From the NCBI GenBank assembly GCA_029339195.1, contig JAPTJF010000136.1, positions 62,001 to 126,000 of the forward strand: a DNA stretch of 64,000 nucleotides, in the 5' to 3' direction. Shown here piece after piece: positions 10,613 to 21,834 of this stretch (positions within the stretch are counted from its first letter, which is position 1; each line of letters begins with the position of its first letter). This stretch comes from Micractinium sp. NFX-FRZ (Eukaryota; Chlorophyta; Trebouxiophyceae; Chlorellales; Chlorellaceae). The position numbers and the translations under genes are program-made. Under the pieces are notes generated by a model. That model was given only the letters and a program-made list of their open reading frames with translations, did no database searches and was not told the origin of the DNA.

Positions 10613-13045
10613 TTACGCCAGGGTGGAGGCGTAGTCGGCGTAGAAGTTGTTGCTGCCTGCACATGTGAGCCAGCGCAAGAGGGGGGAAACAAGGGTAGGT
10701 CAGAATGGCGCGGTGGCACAGCAATTCAAAATCGGGCAGATGGGCCACCACCCGACCACAAGGCCACATCATCTTCCCCGCTGTCTCATGCGGGCGCTGA
10801 CGGCTTACCGGGCTCCTCCAGGTGGGTCAGGAGGTTGTCCAGGGGGCCCTTGCCGGTCACGATGGCCTGCAGGCAAACGGGTGGAGTAAGGTTTAGAAGA
10901 GTGACAGGCTCTGGCGCATTAGAGGTGCCAGGCTGGCACGTCCTCTGCTGCCAGGGCACCACCCGCGGGCTGGTTGGTGGGCCCGCGAAAAAAGACTCGT
11001 CTGGCATGAACCACAGCAATTGCTGTAACGGCAGCACTGAAATGCACACCACCATGCCTGAAAGCGCACCTGCACGAAGAAGCCGAGCATGGACAGCATG
11101 GCCAGGCGGCCGTTCTTGATCTCCTTCACCTGCAGGCAGGAGGCAGGCAGGCAGGCAGCAGTAGGTGAGCCATGGCGAGAGACTCGAACAAGCAAGCACA
11201 TGAACCATGTGCTTCTGCCTTGCATGCTCTCGGCAAACACACTCTCCCTCAAGCACCCGTTGATTCTTCTATCACAACAACCTTGCGCTCACCTTGAGCT
11301 CCGACAGGGTGTCGGGGTCGTCAGCCAGGCCCAGGGGGTCGAAAGCGCCGCCGGGGTACAGGGTGTCCTGGCCCTCGCCAAAGCCGCCGGGGCCCTCGCC
11401 GTTGGCGCTGCAAGAGGACAGGGGAGACGCAAGGGCACCGGCACGGTGAGCATGCGGGAGATAGAGCAGAGATGCCTTGGTTGCAAGCAGCAGCGGGAAA
11501 AGCAGAGCTTGCCGGATGCGCGACCCTCGCCCTGCACACGACAGCATGCTCGGCTGCCGCATTGGTGCCCTTCTGTGCTGCGACATGCGCTTACCGGTAG
11601 ATCTCCACAGCGCCCATGAGCAGCACCTGGACCACCAGGGTGGCAACAATGGACTGCGCGTGCACCAGGCCGGGGTTGCCCAGGTAGTTCAGGCCGCCGT
11701 CAGCGAAGATCTGGGCGCCAGCCTGCGGGGAGAGAATGCGGCAGCAGCGGAGACATTCAACATCGTGCTCAGGATAGCTGCACTTTGTTCTTGGGCACTG
11801 TCAGCACAGCACAGCTTTACAACTGGGGCAGACACTTTGCCAGCAGCACCAAAGAAACTGCGGCACAGGGCGGCGGCAGAGCGCGGCGTTGAGGCAAGCA
11901 TGCCCGCCACCCACGGCCCGCGCACCTTGAACCACACGGCCTCGCCGAACTCCACGCCGCTGTACTTCTCCAGCACCTCGGGGAAGATGCTGCAGGCAGA
12001 AAAAGCAACTCATTACAGTCATGCTTCGACAAGCAGCAGCGGAACATGCGGCACAACGCGCTCTGCAAGTTGGGCACACCGCGCGTGTTCAAGGTCAATC
12101 ACCCAAGCTCAGCCGTCTGGTCCCCACCCCCGCCGAAACAACTGCCGCATGGCTCACCAGCCCAGGGCGCCGAGCATGGCCCAGCGAGCGTGGATGACCT
12201 CAATGGTGCGGTACTTCTTGAAGGTCTCGGGGTCGGCAGACAGGCCAGAGGTGTCCCAGCCGTAGTCGCCGGGGAACTCGCCAGTCAGGTAAGAGGGCAC
12301 CAGGCCATCAGAGAAGGGGCCCAGGAACTTGGGGCGGTCAGCACCTGCATATGGCAACAGTGGGTGGTTGAGCTGTTGCCTCTGACGGGTGCGGCAACAC
12401 GGCCGGATGGGCCTGCGATTGCCGTCGGCGGCGCGCGCCGCGCGAGAGCAGCCGGCGCCGCTGCAAGGATAAGCCCCGCTATCCCCGACCGTCGGGCTGC
12501 CTGCCTCTGCCTAGCCGCTGCTCACCGTACCACACGGAGTCGTTGCTCTTCACGGGCTTCGCCTGCATCACAGGGAGGGCAGAGCAGAGACAAGGCAGGC
12601 CGTCATCGAGCTGGCTCAGGAGGGGGTCCGAAAGGCTGCAGCTGTGCCGCTGCTTTGGCGGTGAATCTAGGTTGTGTGATCCATAAGACCGTAGAGCCAC
12701 AGGTCAGAGAAGCGAGCCGAGAAGGTCCCAGGCTAGCCGACCATCGACCGCGGCAGCCTTTCGGGTCAGGCAGGGTTCGCTGGCTCAGAATGGGTGCAGC
12801 GTCGACTGACCTTCACGGTGCGGCGCATGGAGGTCACACGGCGCTGCAAGAGGAGCAGGGGGCAGAGGAGCGGCCCTCAACATCAGGCATGTGTTTCGAG
12901 GGTTCCCGCAGGGCCAGGCTGCATCCGCACGCTGAATGGGTGCAGCACTCGGTAAGGAACGACCCAGAGGCATGCTCAGCCGGAAGCCTGCACCTACCGT
13001 CGCCGAGGCGACGACGCCGGTGCGGGCAGCGCAGACGGTCTGCAT
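10613..13045 (-). CDS. LHCB: Major light-harvesting chlorophyll a/b-binding protein (LHCII type)
   Basis: Ten exons (12998-13045, 12811-12843, 12526-12562, 12158-12344, 11926-11989, 11595-11722, 11293-11407, 11070-11129, 10809-10866, 10613-10656) join in frame to 257 residues, the usual LHCII length. It binds chlorophylls and carotenoids in the thylakoid membrane as photosystem II antenna. Visible: a plastid transit peptide ([16 protein letters not shown]), an [11 protein letters not shown] stretch like the phosphorylatable LHCII N-terminus, the trimerisation motif WYG, helix B entry [14 protein letters not shown], helix [45 protein letters not shown], and helix [21 protein letters not shown]. 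The C-terminus ([12 protein letters not shown]) departs from the usual NNAWAFATNF. I see no exon echoes in its introns, unlike most neighbours. Confidence 0.95.
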
Positions 13046-13112
13046 GGTGGCTGAAACGACGATGGGGTGATTCCAAAGCAAGCTAGGAATGCCCGCGCCG
13101 CCCACCTTCGCC

Positions 13113-13725
13113 CGCTATGTATTCATGAACGAGATCCTAGTTTATCGGTGCGCTGCGTGCTTTGCTGGCCAGGTGGGCCGAACTTCATCCTGGCTTTCTC
13201 ATCTGGACAAGCTTTAGGATACCCTAGGGCCGATAGGACGCAGTGGTAGCAGGGCAAAACTTGACGCCCGCCTCTCATGCTGAAGGGAGGGTTGCCGCCA
13301 CCGCTGCCGCCGCCGCCACTGCCGCCGCCACTGCCGTCAGCTAGAAAAGTTGCCCTCGAGCGTCAGTGCAAGAGAAGGCTGCACATCATTTTGGTTATAA
13401 TCTGAACAATTGTACTTGTTGTACACGGATGCTGGTGGAACAAACTGCAGCGGTGCTTTAGAGCGAGTAAGTTGCGTGTCTGTGGCTGTGCAGGCAAGCT
13501 CCCCGACAGAACGCTGCACCGTGCCTCAACTCAAGTGAGTCTCTCGCAATGTTTAACAACTTCAAATCAAGCAACAAAAACTGACAAAGTAAAACCAACG
13601 ATGATGTATTCTGCCAGTTTATACCAGCGCGGCCTGTGCGCGGCCAGCAACAGCTTGTTCAACGCCTGTCCTTCCTCATGCTGCGTCACACTGCCAAAAG
13701 CGAAACCGCCCTCAGGGCCTCAGGC
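13113..13725. repeat. Dispersed repeat, copy 1
   Basis: About 610 bp, same orientation as copy 2 at 21835-22432 and clearly alignable along its length. Shared blocks include GAGATC(C/T)TAGTTTATC, a (GCC)n/CTGCCGCC stretch, TTTAGAGCGAGTAAGTTGC and CCAGCGCGGCCTGTG. It sits right upstream of the LHCII start. No terminal inverted repeats or long frame are obvious, so it could be a non-autonomous mobile element or a copied 3' end of another gene. Confidence 0.75.
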
Positions 13726-14216
13726 CAGCTTAGAGGCTCTGGGCTGCCATCATCACTAGTAGGTCCAGCAAGCAATGGACAACAGTTTCTACCATGGAAA
13801 AAACAACATGCACAACCAACTATGCACATTCAGAGGTTGGATGCTCATCAACCTGCACAAGCGAAATCGGGCCATACTCAATCAATGACCAGTGAATTGC
13901 AATTGCACAATTCTTATAGCTTGGTGGCATATTGGACTGTGCATTTGCCGTGTGCTTTTGTGAGTGCGCAACTAGATACACATGTAAGTAAGTAGCTTGT
14001 GCTTGCTCACATGCCTAGCTACAAGCACATGCTACGTGGCGTGTGCCTTCCGACATGCACAGCCCCATGCACAGGCCACGTGGCGCTAGCAGGGCACAGC
14101 AGAGATATGCTTTTCCAATGTGGAAGTGCTGAAGAGCACTGTTTGTTTTCCCGGCCAACGACAGCTAGATATTTATTCAAAGGAGACCCGTCTGATCATC
14201 AGTTGTATACTGCACC

Positions 14217-14360
14217 GTGGAGGGACGGGGAGCGGAGGAGAGAGGGAGGCAGGAGGGCAGAAGGATGAGGGGACAAGAAGGGGAGGTTAACGGGAGGCAG
14301 GAGGGCACAAGCACGAGGGGAGGAGAGGGGAGGTGGGAGCGAAGGGAGAGGACAGGCACC
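14217..14360 (+). repeat. Polypurine tract
   Basis: About 140 nt of almost pure G/A on the plus strand (GGGACGGGGAGCGGAGGAGA and similar), with loose repeats of GGAGGCAGGAGGGCA. Such tracts can form triplex structures. Confidence 0.6.
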
Positions 14361-14605
14361 CCGGGGGAAGGGGGGTGCATGCTCTTGCAACCGGGGTGAA
14401 CACGACTCACTTGGCCGCCCAGCGGCGGTGGCAGTGATGATGGCAAGCCACCACCAAGGCCCCAAGGTGGCGGCAGTGTGTGAATGGGGCCCAGATGACG
14501 CCCCATTCGGGCCCCAGATTCGAGCAAGCCGCCTCGTTCTTCCTAGTTCTACCGCAGACTTCTGTGGCGCCACCCCGCATCGGCACACGCGCCGGGGCCT
14601 CTGCC

Positions 14606-15144
14606 ATGCGCGCCCGCCGTTTGGCCCACACATTCTCGTCGTTCGCCACCAACGCCTCGCAGGGTGCGGTGGGAGGGCCCCTTGGCAGAAGCTGCGACAG
14701 CCGCTCACGTCACCGCCGCTCACGTCACCGCCGCTGCCCCTTCACCCCGCAGTGCACCTCACGGGCCAGACCTTGGTGCTGGCCCTCGGCTGCGTGGCGG
14801 GAGCTTGGACGTTTCTGCAGCATTTTGACGCCAAGATCGACGCCCTGGGCGCCAAGATGGACGCCAAGATCGACGCCCTGGGCGCCAAGATGGACGCCAA
14901 GATCGACGCCAAGATGGATGCCCTGGGCGCCAAGATGGATGCCCTGGGCGCCAAGATGGATGCCCTGGGCGCCAAGTTTGACGCCAAGATCGACGCCCTG
15001 GGCGCCAAGATGGACGCCAGCAACATCAGGGTGGCGGAGTTGGCGGGCGCTGTTGGCGTTCTGAGGAACAACACAGACACGCTGCTGGGTGCGGTGATTG
15101 AGCAGCAGCAGCAGCAGCAGCACGGGCCTGCAGGCGACACGTGA
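14606..15144 (+). CDS. Small membrane protein with hendecad coiled-coil repeats
   Basis: Two exons (14606-14663 and 14753-15144) join in phase to 149 residues. The N-terminus (MRARRLAHTFSSFATNAS) looks like an organelle targeting peptide. It is followed by one membrane helix (LVLALGCVAGAWTFLQHF). Next come tandem AKIDALGAKMD / AKMDALG units (11 residues with shorter variants, DNA unit 33 bp), a non-repetitive helix (VAELAGAVGVLRNNTDTLLG) and a short poly-Gln run. The pattern predicts a coiled coil projecting from a membrane, possibly in mitochondrion or plastid. The frame is open upstream to 14480, so a longer N-terminus is possible. A TGTAA follows at 15384. I do not recognise the family. 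Confidence 0.6.
14827..15015 (+). repeat. 33-bp tandem repeat array
   Basis: Units of the type GACGCCAAGATCGACGCC plus CTGGGCGCCAAGATG are repeated with 18-, 24- and 33-bp spacing. They encode the coiled-coil units of the protein at 14606-15144. The antisense frames also stay open across the array. Confidence 0.85.
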
Positions 15145-17046
15145 GCGTAGCTGCACATGCGCGCACGGGCGCTTCCGCGCCCTCTCGCGTGCTTTGTCGT
15201 GTGCTGCTTCTGTACAGTATGGCTGCCAAGTTCCTCCTGCCGGCACGCCACCCTTGTCACCTCTTCTCACCTCACTTCTCACTGCACTGCCCCTGTAGTT
15301 GCCCTGTACCGACTGCCTCTGCCTTCACCAGTTGGCGCCGTATTCTCGCCCCGCTCTCCTTTCTGTGAGCTGTGAGCGCAGCATGTAATTCTGTCCAGAA
15401 GTGTCCGAGTCCTCCCTAAGGAGGGTGCCGTGGGCTGGGCCAGGTGCGGTGCAGGCCCGCAGCAGCCCGCCTTCCCCTCTCATCTGGCTGGAAATGATCT
15501 ACATCCACTGAGAGGGAGGGAGGGTGGCCGAGGATGCGCAGCCGGTGCGTGGAAACCGTTGACAAGGGGCGTTCGGTCGCAACATCGTGCCACCAGGTGA
15601 GTCGGCAGCTGTGCACCAGCTGCACGCTGGCCTCATGGCAACTTGGGACAGCCGGTGCCGGTGCCGCGACTGCAATCGCCCCCCGCCAGGTCACAGCAAG
15701 CGCTCCAGGAGTTGTGCAGCTTGCTGGCCCATCCAGACAGGAGTGGGGCCCACCCTGCTGCTGTTGCAGCTGCCGCCCGCCTCACCCTCCACCCTCCAGA
15801 GGCAGCTGGGGGCCTGGGTGGGCAGGCATGGGCACGCTCTAAGTGTGGGATTCCTGTACACAGGGCACTCACATATTGCAGAGCGTGTAAAACCCCCCAG
15901 TTTGGTCAGCCATCAAGGTAAGTCCAGCTTACGGTGTCCTCACAAACACCACCTGTGTGTCATACCAAAATACATTTGCTTGTCTGGACTGCTGTACCAT
16001 TTCTTGATTAACATGTGTGGATGCGAGCTGCACCATCGAACGCAACAACTAAGGATGACAGGGGACATCTTGGCTGAGAGGGAGTCAAAGAGCTGCAGAA
16101 AATGACATCCGTGGGGGGTAGAGGCGGAAAGCAGGCCAGGGGGTACAATCGGGCCATCCAACACAAGGTGATTGCAAGGCAGTACTGGGTTCAAAATGGT
16201 AGGGTGATCCATCATCAACAGTCATGAAGAATAGCTGAAGAGGTGGTCTGTGTTTGGCCACTGTACTGCATGGCACTTTGCTGTCATTAACTGTTGGCAC
16301 CAGGCTCACCTGCGACTGCTGCTGGCGCTTTTGTTGGTGCTCTAGGGCCGCCAGGGTGGGGAGAGGAGCCGCAGCAACAAGCACGACCCCACTGCCCGTT
16401 GCATCCCCACTTCTAATGGTGTCGCTGCTGCTGAAAGGAGAGGCTGCGGCTGCTCCAATGGACGAGGGCCGCAGCGAAGGCAAGGGCGGCGCGGCGCCAA
16501 GCGCCGGGCTTGTCACGCTGCTCCGCCGCCAAGGGCAACAGCCCTGCTGCACGGCCGCCAAAGGGGGACACTGTACCTGACCCAGGTCGTGCCCTGCTGG
16601 CCTGCCGCTGGCGCAGCATAGCAGCGTAAGCTTGAGAAGCCTGCCCAAAGGGCCGCACAATGAGCGAGCAAGGGGGCACCGCTGCTGCACTGGCAGGGCT
16701 GCCCCTGCTGGCAGCCAGGGCCGCCTGCTTCTGCCGCTGCTCCTCTTAGCAGTGCGCTGCAAGCCAGGACGGGTTGAGAGGAAAGGGGACATTGAGGGAA
16801 GCGGAAGGATGGAGCGGGAGGGTACATGGCGCTGGCAGCGTTAGCCTGCTGGCATGCTGGCGTTAGGGAGGGGTAGCCACCTACTTCACAAGCACAGGGC
16901 TCCCCAACATGCTACTATGCCTCAAAGTGCTAGAACAAACCTCAAACAAAGTGGTGCAAAGCGCAGCACATTCTTCCTCAGCATCCTACGGCCTTGCAAG
17001 GAAGGCCTGCGTCCCTTCCCCTCCCTGCCCCCCAGCCGCACCACCC
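15145..17046. other. Gene-poor stretch with one weak coding candidate
   Basis: No gene firmly supported. The TGTAA of the preceding gene is at 15384-15388. On the minus strand, 16240-16760 has coding-like segments (EEQRQKQAALAAS, RPFGQASQAYAAMLRQRQAS, LAALEHQQKRQQQSQ) with a good donor at the left edge, but the pieces lie in different frames. I could not join them in phase to a start or stop, so this may be a relic or a low-complexity gene. Confidence 0.3.
15384..15388 (+). terminator. TGTAA poly(A) signal of the coiled-coil gene
   Basis: Plus-strand TGTAA 240 nt after the stop codon at 15144. Confidence 0.55.
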
Positions 17047-17990
17047 AGTCGCACAGCTCGTCTGCTGTCACCGCCCACGACTTGACGTCGGTCTGCATGA
17101 TGAACAAACAAAATGCAGCTTGCATCAGTGTAATGTCGGGATTGTGACAAGTTCGTACTTTGCACTGCTTGCCCGGCTCGCGCTGTGCATGAGCTAAGCC
17201 AGGGTGAAGCAGGAGCGAGGGGAATGTTAGTGGCTGGGGCCTTTTAATGAAGGGGGTGGGGGACGTGACAGATTGTGGGAGGGTGAGCAACAGACTGCAA
17301 GCTGGTGGGAGCAGAGGTCTGCTTGCAGAATGCACGCACTTGCCACGGCCTAAACTGACTGTTTGACATTCAAACTGGATGTTTTACATCGTGATTTCGA
17401 TGAGACTGCTGGGCAGTGTCAAGCTTTCTGCTGCCCCAACAAGAGCATGCACAGATTCCTGCCCATGCCCACTGCTCACCCATCTTGCCTGTGTCGATTT
17501 GCACAGATCGCGGATGCTTGCACATGAGGTCCAATGCAGAATCTGCAGACGTGGAGGGAAGCATACTACGAATATTAAAAGGAGAAAGTGTGTAGCGCTG
17601 GTGCAGAGGGGGCAGCACAGGAGGAGGACAGCAGCACAAGAGGACAGCAGCACAGGAGAGACAGAAGTTCACAAGCAGCGCTTGCTGCACTCCTCCGCCG
17701 CCCCAGCAAGGCAGCGCCGCAAGTGCTTGCAAGACAGCTGCAACCCACCCGGCAGCCAGAAGCATGATGCGCAGCAGGGCGCTTCAGCGGCAGGGGAGGC
17801 CAAGGGGTGACGGGTGAAGGTGGGTCAGGGGTGGGGTACCCGAGTGGTGGGCGGTGCGGGCGGGTGGCGCAGCAGGGTGCAGGTTGAGCCATGCAAGCAG
17901 CGCAGCGACGGCTGCACGCTGCAAAGGGATGAGCACTTTTGCTTGAACTCAGTTGCATCTGGCACACTCGCATGCTGGCGCACAGTACAA
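17047..17990 (-). pseudogene. Decayed partial duplicate of the KH-domain gene
   Basis: This segment aligns along its whole length with 27218-28185, same orientation, including introns. It carries copies of the two KH exons. In the exon at about 17510-17553 one base is missing relative to the intact copy, so the codons for the GPSG loop run out of frame before recovering as ASIRDLCKSTQ in another frame. The second exon (TDVKSWAVTADELCD, about 17045-17090) loses similarity mid-exon, which marks the duplication edge. No flanking KH-gene exons are found on either side. Confidence 0.75.
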
Positions 17991-18691
17991 GAAGGCAAAG
18001 CCGCCGCGGTTGGCCGGTGCATTTAGAAGCAGTGCTAGCTGGCGCCCTACCAGCTGCTGCCTCGACACATTGCGAAAGCTGTTACAAACAGGAAGTCAGA
18101 TTCGGGAGATGGCGAAACACATACACGCTTTAGGGCAAGATGGACCAAAGAAAGCTAGAATACAAGCAGATGGCAGACTGTACATGCAGGAAACAGTTTG
18201 AGTGGGGGGGCCGCCTGTGCTCTCGCCGCGGGTTGGCCAGGCAGCGGCGCTACAAGCTCGTGTTGAGGCAATTTTTAAGCAACTGTGCGCGGTGACTGTG
18301 CACTGTGCCTTGGGCGGCAGTGCGGCCTTTAAAAGTGGGGGGCCATGGTTGCGCTGCAGGCCAGATGGTGGGCAGCCAGCAAGGGTGAGTGGGTGAGCAA
18401 GCAACAATGCAGCTGCCTGCCTTGGACTTGGGAATACTCTTGTGCAACCCTGCCCTGCACTTTTGGGCTGAGGCCAGCATGCATGCCGCTTACCCATGTT
18501 GTTACCGCAAGACTGCTCAAGGGCACGATTCAGCTGCAGGCCAGGGTAAGAGTGCGCGGCCAGATGAATGGAATGAAACAGGGACGCAGCCTTACAAGTA
18601 GAAATCGAGCAGCCTGCGCAGGCGACATGCCCTCCATTTCCACAAACGGCAGCAACAACCCGCCCACGGGTGCAAACCCTTCATCGCATAC
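17991..18691. other. Intergenic, no gene seen
   Basis: Short scattered frames only. The minus-strand TGTAA of the next gene lies at 18592-18596. Confidence 0.4.
18592..18596 (-). terminator. TGTAA poly(A) signal of the small membrane protein gene
   Basis: Minus-strand TGTAA about 100 nt after the stop codon at 18692, which supports that stop as the real gene end. Confidence 0.6.
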
Positions 18692-19356
18692 TCACAGCGG
18701 GCCAAACAGGACAATCAGGATGATCATCACAGGCAGGTAGGGGATGACGCCTGCCGAGTAGAGGAGGGCTGCCATGGCCAGCCACCCGCCGACCAAGAGC
18801 AGCTTGCCCGTCCAGGTGTGCAGCAGGAAGCCAGTGGCGTCGAGCGGCAATCCGGGGGAGCTCTGCGCAGGACAAAGCGGGGCGGAGCGGCGGTTGGAGG
18901 GCGGCTGCGGCAGGCTTCAGGTGCCGGCAACCAGCAAGGCAACCGCACATCGTGCCCAGGGCCCCGCCACGACGACCCACACAGGAGAAGGAGGAGACCA
19001 TGGCAGCAGCTTACGAGGCCCAGAGCCTGCCGAATCCGTAGCTCCGAGTAGGTGTAGGTCGGAGACGAGGTGGAACCATCATCAGTCTTGGTGGCCTCCT
19101 GCAGTGGCGCCCGCAGGGGCGGGGGCGGCGGGCCCACCCGCTGTGGCTCTGCCGCAGCGCGCGGGCGCAGGCCGATCTTGTGCAGCGGCTGGTGGCCTGC
19201 CGAGGAGGGTGGAGCGTGAGAGAAGGTAAGAGAGGAGGTGGGCGCCAGCCGGGGCACGTACCAGCCGAGCGAGCACGGCGCACCTGCACCTTGCAGGCCG
19301 AAAGGGCGGGCAGCGCCTGGAGGCAGCAGTGCTGGGCGGAAACCGAGAGCATACAT
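18692..19356 (-). CDS. Small putative plastid membrane protein of unknown function
   Basis: Three exons join in phase to about 138 residues. Exon 1 (start 19356) encodes MYALGFRPALLPPGAARPFG, which resembles a plastid transit peptide. Exon 2 encodes a Pro-rich, hydrophilic stretch (KIGLRPRAAAEPQRVGPPPP, later TYTYSELRIRQALGL). Exon 3 encodes a strongly hydrophobic C-terminus (GKLLLVGGWLAMAALLYSAG, then PYLPVMIILIVLFGPL), enough for two membrane helices. The stop overlaps a perfect donor-like GTGAGT, so a further exon cannot be excluded, but a TGTAA about 100 nt on favours this end. It is divergent from the gene at 20011. I do not recognise the family. Confidence 0.55.
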
Positions 19357-20010
19357 GTTGAGCTTCGGGCCAGCAAGCTACCGAGCTACCGATCTAGGCT
19401 GGGGCCGTTTGGAAGTTTAGGACTGGACCGTGAACTTGGACGCAAACGCCTGCATTGGCACGGAGAGGCGTGCCGGCAAGAGGCGTGGCCGGGGCCTGTG
19501 CTGCCCCGCTGGCGCAGCGCAGCGGTAGCGCCGCAGTGGATAATGAGGATTTCAGAGGCTGCTGGCCTCTCTCAAATCCACTGCTGCTCCTCGCCGTTGT
19601 GGGCGTGATTAAGATCAGGCTGAGTGCCAACCACAGAGCTGGGGAAGCAAGCACTGCTGCCTTGGTCCCCTTTGCCTGCCTGCCTGCCCATCTTCTCTCC
19701 ACAGCTACCCTTGGACTGAGGAGCTATGGCTGGAGTGGGCAACGGTCCTGCTGCATGCGCCCTGAACTCTGTGCGCTTGGTGGGCGGCGCCCGCCCCGGC
19801 CTCGCTGCTGGCGGTTCGCGGCACGGGTGCGCCCCCTTGTCCTGACGCCACGCCTCGCATGGGCTGTGCATGCACCGCTGCATGGTGACCCACCCCTCTT
19901 CCACCACCCCCTGAAGCTCAATTTCATACCTCCTGTTGCACAGGATCAGCCCTGCAGGCGTGCACCTCCGCGGCGGCTTGCGGCAGCGGTCAGACAGGCA
20001 TCTGTGCAGC
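19357..20010. promoter_or_regulatory. Divergent intergenic region between two membrane-protein genes
   Basis: About 650 bp between opposite start codons; it should contain both promoters. Frames in it are open but have no recognisable domain. The frame of the right-hand gene is open upstream to 19936. Confidence 0.4.
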
Positions 20011-21358
20011 ATGCTGGCTAGCGGGCAGGCGGGACTGCCGCCAATTGGGCCGGCAGCACAGCCGACAGTCCTGCCGGCCCTGGCAGCTGCCCGCTTCTAC
20101 CTGCCAGCAGCATTTGCTGCCCCTGTCAGTATGCTGCCTCTGTGGAAGCTGGTGCCGCTGGTGGTCGCTTGCACCGTGCTATCGGCGGACCAGTTCTTTA
20201 GGAACATTATATCTGTGGAGTGCGGCGACGGGAAACAGGTGAGCAGCGTGGCACGGTCTGGACAACCTTGCAAACCCCATGCATGGTGGCTACAGATGTA
20301 CGGCAATCCTGCTAGTTGGGCTTTGCACAGCTCACCACCCAACTCCCTGCCCGTTGCAGATGGCCGCAATCAAGAAGGAGCAGGCAAAGGCATTTGCCAT
20401 GCAGCAGGCGCAAGCCATGGCTCTGGGCTGCTACCTTGTGCCGGTGAGTGTTCTCTGCTACATCTTCAAGGTCTCTCCGGCCATGACCACCGCAGCAGAC
20501 GCAATCAGCATAGTCCTCCAGTGGGCTGCTGGCGGCTTGATGACAGTGTTTCTCTGGGACATTCTCAAGGCAAGGCGGCTGTTTAAGGTCGCGGGCATCA
20601 TGCTGGCAGCGAGCGAAGCAGACGCAGCAGACCCAGCAGCAACGGGCGCAGCAGGCCCAGCAGGCCCAGCAGGCCCAGCGGCGGCAGCAGGCGCAGCAGG
20701 CGCAGCAGACCCAGCAAGCGAGCAGTGCTTCTCCCTCAAGTCCTTTGGCTTCCACAAGGTGCGTGGAGGCCAGGAAGGGCGACGGGAAGTGGGGCAACCT
20801 GCACAGCCAGGCACTTAACAGGACGAAAGAAGGGGCTTGAGACATCCAAACGACTGCCATTGCTGAGTTTCTCCATGGTCCTTTTTCTTCACCACAGGAC
20901 AGCGCGGGGCGGCCCTCGGGCGCTGACCTGGTGCTGGTGGTGGGACAAGGTGCCCCTGGCAGCGGCAGCAGCGACCCGCTTCAGCTCACAGAGCACCTAG
21001 CACCAGCAGCACGCAGGATGGGTCTGAGCCTGGATGCCTTCTCAGGTGGGCATGGAGGTGGTCGGGCGGCTTGTGGGGATTCGGATGTGGAGATGGAAGC
21101 ACCTTGTGCCCATCCAGCTTGTGTCACTGCAAGCAATGTGGCATCCGCACTGGCCCGAAGTGCGGGCAGCAGGACGCCGTTCTTGCCTGTCCCCGACCCG
21201 CATCACCTACTGTATACTTGCCGTCCATCCCCACCCGTCTTCGTACTTGCCCTGCAGTGAGCGCCCCCAGTGGACAGGGTGCTGGGGCAGAGCTGCTCCT
21301 CAAGCTGGGCACCCCCATGAAGGAGCTGACGAGCCCTCAGCCAATGGCAGGCAGCTGA
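20011..21358 (+). CDS. Multi-spanning membrane protein of unknown function
   Basis: Four exons (20011-20238, 20360-20758, 20898-21045, 21258-21358) join in phase to 291 residues. There are hydrophobic segments at about residues 40-60 (LWKLVPLVVACTVLSADQ), 95-112 (ALGCYLVPVSVLCYIFKV) and 120-140 (ISIVLQWAAGGLMTVFLW). A short low-complexity stretch follows with collagen-like GPAGPAGPA triplets. The C-terminal third is soluble and includes SGADLVLVVGQGAPGSG. A Lys/Gln-rich helix (IKKEQAKAFAMQQAQAMA) lies before the second membrane segment. The start ATG at 20011 is the nearest in frame; 19936 is an alternative. Function unknown. Confidence 0.6.
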
Positions 21359-21834
21359 CCCCCCAGTTGCTGGTGCAGTTCGTCAGGAGCCTGTGAGCAG
21401 TGTGCGTTCGTTGCTCAAGGTATGAGCGAGCAGAGCAGCCTGGCGGGTGGCAGCAGAGAGTAGCGCCGGCGATTGGCGGGAGGCCAGAGGCCACCTTCGG
21501 CAGAGCAAGTAACACCTCGGTACACGTGTGCATGTAATGCGATTCATACGAGAATGTGATGATGTCGCTGGGGGCGCTTCCCAGGCTACAGTGTAGACAG
21601 CACGGCCACTGCACTGCTGCTAACCTCTGCTAACCGATGCTAACCCCCACCACCGCTGCCGCAAGCGCTGCAATTCCTGCAGCGGTGGCAGCCCGCTGTG
21701 CATCTGCCGCTGCAACCTGCCGCCGAGCTGCTTGAACAGCCAGCCACAGCGTGGGCAGCAGGAAGAGCCCGCCCACCTCCCCAGTCGCCAGCTTCGCCAG
21801 CGCTCCAGGGCACCAGTCAGAATGCCATGCACAT
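21359..21834. other. 3' region of the membrane-protein gene
   Basis: No gene. A TGTAA poly(A) signal lies at 21533-21537. Confidence 0.4.
21533..21537 (+). terminator. TGTAA poly(A) signal of the 20011 gene
   Basis: Plus-strand TGTAA 175 nt after the stop codon at 21358. Confidence 0.6.

Larger units (their letters stand above)
13046..14605. other. LHCII upstream region, dispersed repeat and purine tract
   Basis: No gene supported. The LHCII promoter should lie just right of 13045. The dispersed repeat occupies 13113-13725, and a purine-rich tract 14217-14360. The part from 13730 to 14200 is more AT-rich than the rest, and I see nothing definite in it. Confidence 0.4.

Noticed and set aside
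12046..13086. A 346-codon open frame on the plus strand
   Set aside because: It is antisense to the LHCII exons, whose splice sites and protein match are unambiguous; high GC makes such shadow frames common.
14725..15282. Minus-strand frame with repeated GAQGVDLGVHL
   Set aside because: It is the antisense reading of the 33-bp array. The plus strand has the targeting peptide, membrane helix, coiled-coil pattern and a TGTAA.
15534..16105. Overlapping plus-strand frames as a candidate gene
   Set aside because: No domain, no convincing splice structure and biased Pro/Ser/Cys composition.
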